Shown here piece after piece: positions 58,004 through 64,000 of a stretch of DNA of 64,000 bases; within the stretch, counting starts at the first letter, position 1, and every line of letters starts with the position of its first letter. Source of the stretch: Bombardia bombarda (Eukaryota > Ascomycota > Sordariomycetes > Sordariales > Lasiosphaeriaceae); the NCBI GenBank assembly GCA_030512295.1, contig JAULSR010000001.1, positions 3,247,001 through 3,311,000 on the forward strand, read 5' to 3'. Under the pieces are notes generated by a model. It searched no databases, had not been told where the DNA came from, and was given only the letters and a program-made list of their open reading frames with translations. A program made the position numbers and the translations under genes.

Positions 58004-60157
58004 ATGGCCTCCCAACAGAGCCCGCCTAGCAAAATCGACCGATATGTTGTGATCCACGTCGCAACTACGTGCGACGAGCATGGCGTCTACGTCACCAAGG
58101 ACTCGGCCGAGGTGATTGAGCTGGGCTGGATTCTCCTTGAGGCAAATACTTTGGAGGAGGTGAGCATGTTCCCGCCGCCGAGCAAACCCCCCCTCGAAAA
58201 ATTGGGCCCCAAAATGTCATCGTTTCCTCCTCTTCTTACATTTCTGACCACGTCGTGTGTCCCAGCTCCATCGGGAGAGCGTTCTCGTCAAGCCCGTCAA
58301 CACGCCCATCACCCCCCTCTGCAGTAAGCCCCGATTCTCATTGGCCTCGCCGCTGCCTCGTCCACCGCCAATTCGCTTCCTGGCGTCTTCGCTCGTGTCT
58401 TCGTCGTGTCCTGGCGTCACTCTGCTGACCAATCCGTTTCTGAACAGCGAGCTTGACCACCCTCACATGGGAACACGTTAGAAATGCTGGCTCCTTCCGG
58501 GACGCCATCAATCGCTTCGATGCCTTTGCCTCCGAGCACCTCACGTCGCCTAACCTGGATTTCGTTTTCGTCACCTTGGAGGCTTGGGATTTGCGGGTCC
58601 AGCTCCCCCGGGAAGCTCGCGATAAGGCCGTCGTGCTGCCTCCCTATCTGCAACACTCGCGCACTTTCGACCTGCGCAGCGAATACCAAAGATGGCAGCA
58701 GCATCACCCCGAGTCGCTGCCCTTTGGCCCCTCGTCTCTGGCTAATATCTGTGCTGCACTCGAGGTCGAAGCTGTCCAGTCCAGCGCTCCCATCAAGCAC
58801 AACCTGCCATTCCACCTGCAGGCCCTAGCACCCGCCTCCCCCCGTCGTGCTATGGAAGAAGCCGTCACCCTTGCACGTGTGCTCCGTGGTTTGATTCGCA
58901 AGTCCCAGCCGCAGCACGAGCACCCCGACGTGCTCACCCGCCCGATGGACGCCCGTGCCGATGTCAGAGCTTTCCTGTCAGAGCGTAGCAAGGTTCTGCA
59001 TATGTCTGGCCTGCCCCACGACACCACGCAGTCGGAGCTTGAAAGTTGGTTCACCCAGTTCGGCGGGCGGCCCATTGCCTTCTGGACTCTGCGAACCCCG
59101 GAGCAGCATAAGCCCACCGGCACTGGTTTCGCTGTCTTCTCGTCCCACGAAGAGGTATGTCAGCTTCCTTTTGTATATAATACACCTTGCCGCATGGCAA
59201 CTCTGTGAGGCACATCTCTAACATCTCCCATAGGCCGCCGAAAGTCTTTGCATGAACGGGCGCGCGCTGAACGAGAAGGCCATCGAGGTCTCGCCTTCAT
59301 CCAGCCGAGTCCTGGACAGAGCTGCCGAGATCCTTACACCCTTCCCTCCTAGCAAGAACCGCCCTCGCCCGGGCGACTGGACCTGCCCTTCGTGCGGATT
59401 CTCCAACTTTCAGCGCCGCACTGCCTGCTTCCGCTGCTCGTTCCCGGCTGTCAGTGCCGGACCCACTGGAGAGATGGGTTACGGCTACGGCTACGGACCA
59501 CCGGCCATGATGCCACCCCCGCCTCACATGGGCCATCACGGCCACGGTGGCGGACACGGCCGCATGGGCGGCTCTGGTGTTGTGCCCTTCCGTGCCGGTG
59601 ACTGGAAGTGCGGAAATGAAGTGTGCGGTTACCACAACTTTGCCAAGAACGTTTGCTGTCTACGCTGCGGCGCGAGCCGTGCTGGCGCTGCTGTGGTGGC
59701 AGATTCCGGGTATCCATCCCCCATGGACACCCCCTCGTCTTATAGCATGAGCCAGGGCTCGATGACTGGTACTCCCGGACCCGGGCCATTCGCGTCTGCT
59801 GCGGGCGGTTTCAACTCAGCGGGTGGATACGGCCAGCACTTTGGTGGCCCACCCAGCACTTATGCCCTGCCATCTGGCCTGGGCGGCGGTGCTGCCCCAT
59901 ATCCTTCACTCAACACGCATTTCGGGCCCGCACCCGGCTCCCACTCGGCTGGCCCCTTTGATAGCCGCGCAGCCGAAGCGGCCTTCCAATCGGCCAGCAA
60001 CGGCCCTGCTTCGGCCGGACCTGGTAACAACTTTTACTCGCAGAATGAGAACGATCCGTTTGCCTTCCTCTCATCAGGAATCGGCAGCCTCTCTGTCAGC
60101 AACCAGGACGCTCGTCAGAATGGAGGTGCCGCACCCTCAAGCAAGTCGCCCGCATAA
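58004..60157 (+). CDS. NRP1: Nrp1-like RNA-binding protein: degenerate exonuclease domain, RRM, two RanBP2 zinc fingers
   Basis: Four exons: 58004-58159, 58266-58323, 58448-59154 and 59234-60157, giving 614 aa. The introns are 106, 124 and 79 nt. The N-terminal ~230 residues follow an ERI1-like DEDDh exonuclease layout (RYVVIHVATTCDEHGV, EVIELGWILLEANTLEE, VKPVNTPITPLC, SLTTLTWEHV), but catalytic acids are replaced: HVATT stands where DFEAT is usual. An RRM spans about 252-335 (KVLHMSGLPHDTTQSELESWF, TGFAVFSSHEEA). Two RanBP2-type fingers follow, GDWTCPSCGFSNF..CFRC (about 352-377) and GDWKCGNEVCGYHNF..CLRC (about 428-455). The tail is Gly/Ser/Pro-rich. Yeast Nrp1 (YDL167C) shares the RRM/zinc-finger order and enters stress granules. 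The role here is inferred to be mRNA binding in the cytoplasm. Confidence 0.9.
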
Positions 60158-62723
60158 TTGCTAAGCATATAAACAAACTCTCTCATCCATTGCCAGATAA
60201 CACTCGGTTTACTTACCAGGTGTGGCTCTGTTGCAACTGACTTGGGAATGATAAAATTAGAAAATCATTTAAATCTGGGCAACAAACTTTTGGACTTTAT
60301 ATTTGGCAGGGGGGGCTTTTGGAAGAATCACGGCGATAGGTCATTAAGGAGGGGGTTTTGTGGAAGACGGGGGGTGGCGGCGGCGGCGGCGGACAAAATT
60401 GCAACGGGCTGGAAAGATAAAAAGAACATTGGCCATTCTTACAGGACCTTCTCTCAGGACGGAGTTTTAACTTACTCGACCGGCACATTGTATCTGGCTA
60501 TTTGGCAAGGGGGAACGGAACTGGATTGTGTTCATAATCCCTTTGATCACCTGGGGCACGGTTGTTTTCCAATCTCGACGACTTCGAATTTTGCGCGCAA
60601 CACAGAATGGATCGAACTTGTTTGAGGGTGTGGGGCATGGCTGGGCGGCGGGCGGGCAAAGGAAACAAACGGGAGGCGTGTCGCATAGCGAGGGAGTGAA
60701 AAGGGTAATATTCTTCGGCCTTTTTTGTTGCTCCTGTCTTCCCTTGGACTTTTCTTGTTTTACTTTCTTTTCGTGTGTAATCTTTTTTTTTGGTCTTTTT
60801 TGTTCGATCTTGTTTTCTTCTTCTTTTCCTTTTTTTCCACCTCACCTCGCCATTCTCTAACCAACTCGACCTCCACTACATATCATGTCCCTCAGATCAA
60901 TATTCAACATCTATCCTTAAGTTACCTTATACACATATACATTCCCTTTTTTTCCTTTTATCATTTTTCTGTTGTTTTATTATTAGTGGAAAAAAGCTTG
61001 TGTTTGAATTGGAATCTGGCAGGCAGGCAAGGCGGGGGAGTAAAGCGGAACAAAGGGGGCGAAGGGGTGTTTCAGCACAGGGAAAGGGGAGGAAAGGGGA
61101 GGAAAGGGGGAGGGGTGATTGATTTTTCTATATTCTTTTTTTTTTTATCTACTTTTTTGCTCTACCGTTTTTTGTGTGTGTTCGCGGTTCCAGAATTTGT
61201 GTGTGCCTTTCTTCCATGTTGTTTTGGTGATTGTTCACATGTCAGCAAAAGAGCAGGAGAAAGTAATTCGATAGATCTGGTTACTGCATCTTCTTTTCCG
61301 CTTGTCAATCTATGAATGGTGGGCGGTTCGGGGAAAGACGGACACGGGTTCTGGTGGATTGCAACGGGATAAGAAATGGCGGGTGGGAGTAGGAGTAGAT
61401 TGGGTGGTGCATGAGAGGGAGGTTGGTTGGTTGCGGTCGGGTTTGGTTGGGCGGTTAAGGGGGGCGGTGGTTTAAAAAAGGGGGGCGGTGGGTGGTGTGT
61501 GGCAGGTGAAATTTCGGATTTGATGTTAGAGGTCTGATGGTTCCAGCAGCAGTTTCCCTAGGCACGTTTGTTTCTGGTCTCGTGGTCTTTGCCTGGCTCT
61601 ATGCATCTCCATCACGGGTATGACCGAAATTGTTGACACTAATACCTCTTTTTTTCCAACGCTTTCATTTCCTGTTGTGTTGTTGCCTGTCCACCATTCC
61701 CTAATAATCCCCACGGCAACTTCTTCCCCATGGTAAGTATGAAACCTGTGTCTTTTTGTATAGTTGCTAGGTCTCCTGAATAAAACTATATACGTCAGTA
61801 GCAGTACCGAATCAAATATCATGTGTAATAGGCTGCTTGCATTCACGAGGTCGAATTCAACCTCAGGTCTCAGACTTAAAGAGAATGTCCCTCCAACAGC
61901 ATTCTGCTTTGTTATCCTTCATTAGAAGTAATAGCTGGTAGGTTAATCTGAGCCCATGTTGGAGCTTCACGATATACATCCTGGTACCCACCTGCCGAGC
62001 ACAACACAACAATATATGCTCAAGAACTGAAAGTAATGATATATAATTTTCCTCTCATACCCTTTCCATTCTATTGTCGAAATCATGCAAATTATGTTTC
62101 CCTATAAACAACACTATGATGCTGCTCATTTTTATGCCATCCAACGCTTCAAGTACAGTAAATTAAGCACACATCTTAGCTCTGGCGAAAAGAAAACTCG
62201 ATGAAAAACATCAAAGAGGAAGAAAATAAATCGGCGCTAAAATGCTTTATATGCTTCCCATATGCTCGACGCTCACTCCAATGCAGCGAGGCTATGTTGA
62301 CAATGTAAAACAACAGCAAGAAGGCAGAAATATGAATAAAAATAGGCCCTTCCACCAAAAAAGCAAAAAAAAAAAACCATGCAACAGAAAGTGAGACAAC
62401 ATCAGTCACGATGCCAACACTGAGAATGATTTTGTTCATTAGGTCGATCCAGGCCAACACAGCTTTGAATCGCAGCCATTCTTCTTCTTCTCTGTACCCC
62501 CTCCATCCTATCCACCCCACTCTCCCCAATCTCTCCTTCTTGGATCCTCTTCATCTTGCAGCTAGCCACCCTGAACTGTGGCCGATATCGTACACATCCG
62601 AGTGCGTGACGCCTCGTATTATCAGGTCGGGTTATGTTAGGTTGGGTCAGGTCGAAACTCCCGCGAGGAACTACTGGTACTGTACATTAGAAATTAGGAA
62701 CAGAGCATGCCCATCGTCACCAC
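60158..62723. other. Long convergent gap (2.6 kb) with a T-rich promoter-like tract
   Basis: This gap lies between the 3' ends of Nrp1-like (+) and glycogenin (-). From about 60700 to 60860 the + strand is strongly T/C-rich. It then becomes CA-rich and leads to an ATG at 60884 that opens only an 11-codon frame. Purine-rich GGGGAGGAAA repeats lie at about 61080-61115. No gene is supported. Confidence 0.45.
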
Positions 62724-63942
62724 CTAGGTCTCAAGCACGTCTTTCTCCTCCTCTGTCGGCAGCGCAGGGGTCTCGTATGTCGGATAGTCCTCGCCCTTAT
62801 CGAAAGACACGCCCGGCCCGCGATAGCTCGGCTCCGTAACCGTAATCGTCGGCCGTGCGCTATGCTCGACCGTCTCATCATGCCCCGTCGACATGATATT
62901 TCTCACCGAGCTCGTCGCCGCATCAGGCTTGACCGGCTTCGGACTGAGAACTGTCGAAGAAGGCGCAACATACGTAGGCGACCTGGCATTCTCCGACCCA
63001 AACGGCAGCGACCGCGACGGAATCTCTCTTCCCTCGGTGCCAATCACCTCCTGGCCGAGGGATCCGCTTCCCCCCAGCTTCTGCAGCAGCAGGTCCGACT
63101 GCTGTTTCGCTAGCTTCTGGAGCTGGGCTACCGGGTCCTTGTGGTAGTGCAGCACGTTAGTCAAATCGCAAAGGCAGTCTGCGGGAGTCCACAAGATCCC
63201 GTGCACACATACCCAGTCAGACTGCGCGGGCACGCCCTCCGCGGCCGGCAGCTTCTCGCTCTCGTCGTCACCCAGGCCAATCCCGGGGGCACCACCGCCC
63301 CAGAATTTCGGCCGCCGGATCGGCGCGGGCGTGACGGGAAGACTGGGCCGATCGTCCTCGCTAGGGAAGTCGGTCACCCTGGAGCCGCCTCTTCTCCCCC
63401 AGCTTGACTCCTGGCCGCGGCCGAGGCCGAGGCCGGGCGTCGGCAGCTCGATCAAGCCTGGACCCTGGCTGCGCGTGCGACGATGCTTCTGGATCGCATC
63501 GACATACCGAGAGATCTGCGGCACATCGTCCCACGCGTTTGTGCGGGTAAAAGAGGACCAGGGGTCGGAGGGGGGGTTGCCTGGAGTAGTGGGCGTTTCC
63601 GGCTCGCTCTTCTGCTCCACCGGAGACGATGACTCGTCGGCTGATTGTGGATGTGATCCGGCCGAGGCATCGCCTTCTTTACCAGTCGTGTCCGGAGACG
63701 TGGGCTCCTCGTGCTGTAAGAATACGCGAGAAGCCCGTGGCTGGCTAGCCTCCCAGGGGAAGATGGGGTTCGGCTTTTGGCGTGGGGGCGCGGGCCGTTC
63801 CTTGGGCACCTCGTACCACATGTTCTTGGGAGGGCTCGGATAGCGTTCGGGAGGGACAAACGGAGCAGGATCAGATGACATCTCGTAGTGCGTCTGAGGG
63901 AAGTTGTGAGCTTCGGGTTTGGAATCGGTCGGAGGAGGTTGC
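62724..63942 (-). CDS. gnn: Glycogenin, C-terminal exon (partial, continues beyond the right edge)
   Basis: The last exon runs from an acceptor at 63943-63945 (ctaac branch, ...TCCAG) to TAG at 62724-62726, about 405 codons. An alternative acceptor (TTGCGCAG, at about 63966) cannot be excluded. The catalytic GT8 domain would lie upstream, outside the window. Fungal glycogenin tail blocks are clear: VPPERYPSPPKNMWYEVPKE, PNPIFPWEASQPRASRVF, DPWSSFTRTNAWDDVPQISRYV, and SLPVTPAPIRRPKFWG. The Trp-containing AWDDVPQISRYV segment resembles glycogen-synthase-interaction motifs of glycogenins. Glycogenin self-glucosylates a tyrosine and primes glycogen for Gsy1, whose gene is about 24 kb away on the same strand. 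Assignment rests on tail motifs only. Confidence 0.8.
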
Positions 63943-64000
63943 CTGGATTCTGATGTTAGTGCTCTGCGCAAAACAAAATGGTGGTGTTTGGAGTTAACGA

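Noticed and set aside
1..64000. Secondary-metabolite cluster, mating-type locus, rDNA or CRISPR array
   Set aside because: No PKS/NRPS/terpene synthase, HMG/alpha-box, rRNA or spaced direct-repeat array was seen; genes are unrelated housekeeping or orphan genes.

Overview
The window is nuclear DNA of a filamentous ascomycete, most probably a Sordariomycete (Pezizomycotina). Coding genes are interrupted by short GT...AG introns (mostly 50-125 nt) with ctaac/ctgac-like branch points. Intergenic regions are long and rich in microsatellites. The gene set is a typical fungal core: Mediator, CTD kinase, mitochondrial LeuRS, glycogen enzymes, NAD formate dehydrogenase, DUF3684/sacsin-like ATPase and a Pmp3-type proteolipid. 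I see no transposon, CRISPR array, rRNA, convincing tRNA or secondary-metabolite cluster. Exon limits were placed by eye from splice sites and reading frame, and family names come from recognised motifs without any database search.

Layout, left to right: 3' part of an ECM16/DHX37 DEAH helicase gene with an apparent 1-nt frameshift (1-779, +); MED6 (1216-2253, -) divergent from an MMtag-domain RS-rich protein (2710-3525, +); a 1,787-aa HSP90-like-ATPase/DUF3684 protein ending in a zincin-like motif (4165-9638, +); formate dehydrogenase with a mitochondrial presequence (11580-13343, +); a LAT-type amino-acid permease (14170-16156, -); mitochondrial leucyl-tRNA synthetase (17292-20315, +); a serine-rich orphan (23525-24793, -); a Gfd2/YDR514C-like exonuclease-fold protein (29387-30997, +); an F-box protein (32329-34710, -); glycogen synthase (36498-38851, -); an H/N/Q-rich orphan (40957-41733, +); CTK1/CDK12-type kinase with a long RS region (44495-48239, +); a serine-rich orphan (49541-51532, -); a Pmp3/Sna-type membrane proteolipid (53070-53553, -); an Nrp1-like RRM/RanBP2-zinc-finger protein (58004-60157, +); and the C-terminal exon of glycogenin (62724-63942, -, running off the right edge).

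Functional links. Transcription and RNA metabolism dominate: MED6, CTK1, the MMtag RS protein, Nrp1-like, the Gfd2-like nuclease and ECM16. Glycogen synthase and its primer protein glycogenin lie about 24 kb apart on the same strand. FDH and LeuRS both carry mitochondrial-type N termini. Everything else looks like independent single genes, with no operon-like organisation.

The best candidates for unexplored biology are four. First, the giant ATPase joined to an HExxHxxxxxH motif. Second, a pair of exonuclease-fold proteins, one with an altered acidic motif and one apparently catalytically dead. Third, the prion-like orphan at 41 kb. Fourth, several very long gene-free gaps (20.3-23.5, 24.8-29.4, 53.6-58.0 and 60.2-62.7 kb) that may hold non-coding transcripts.
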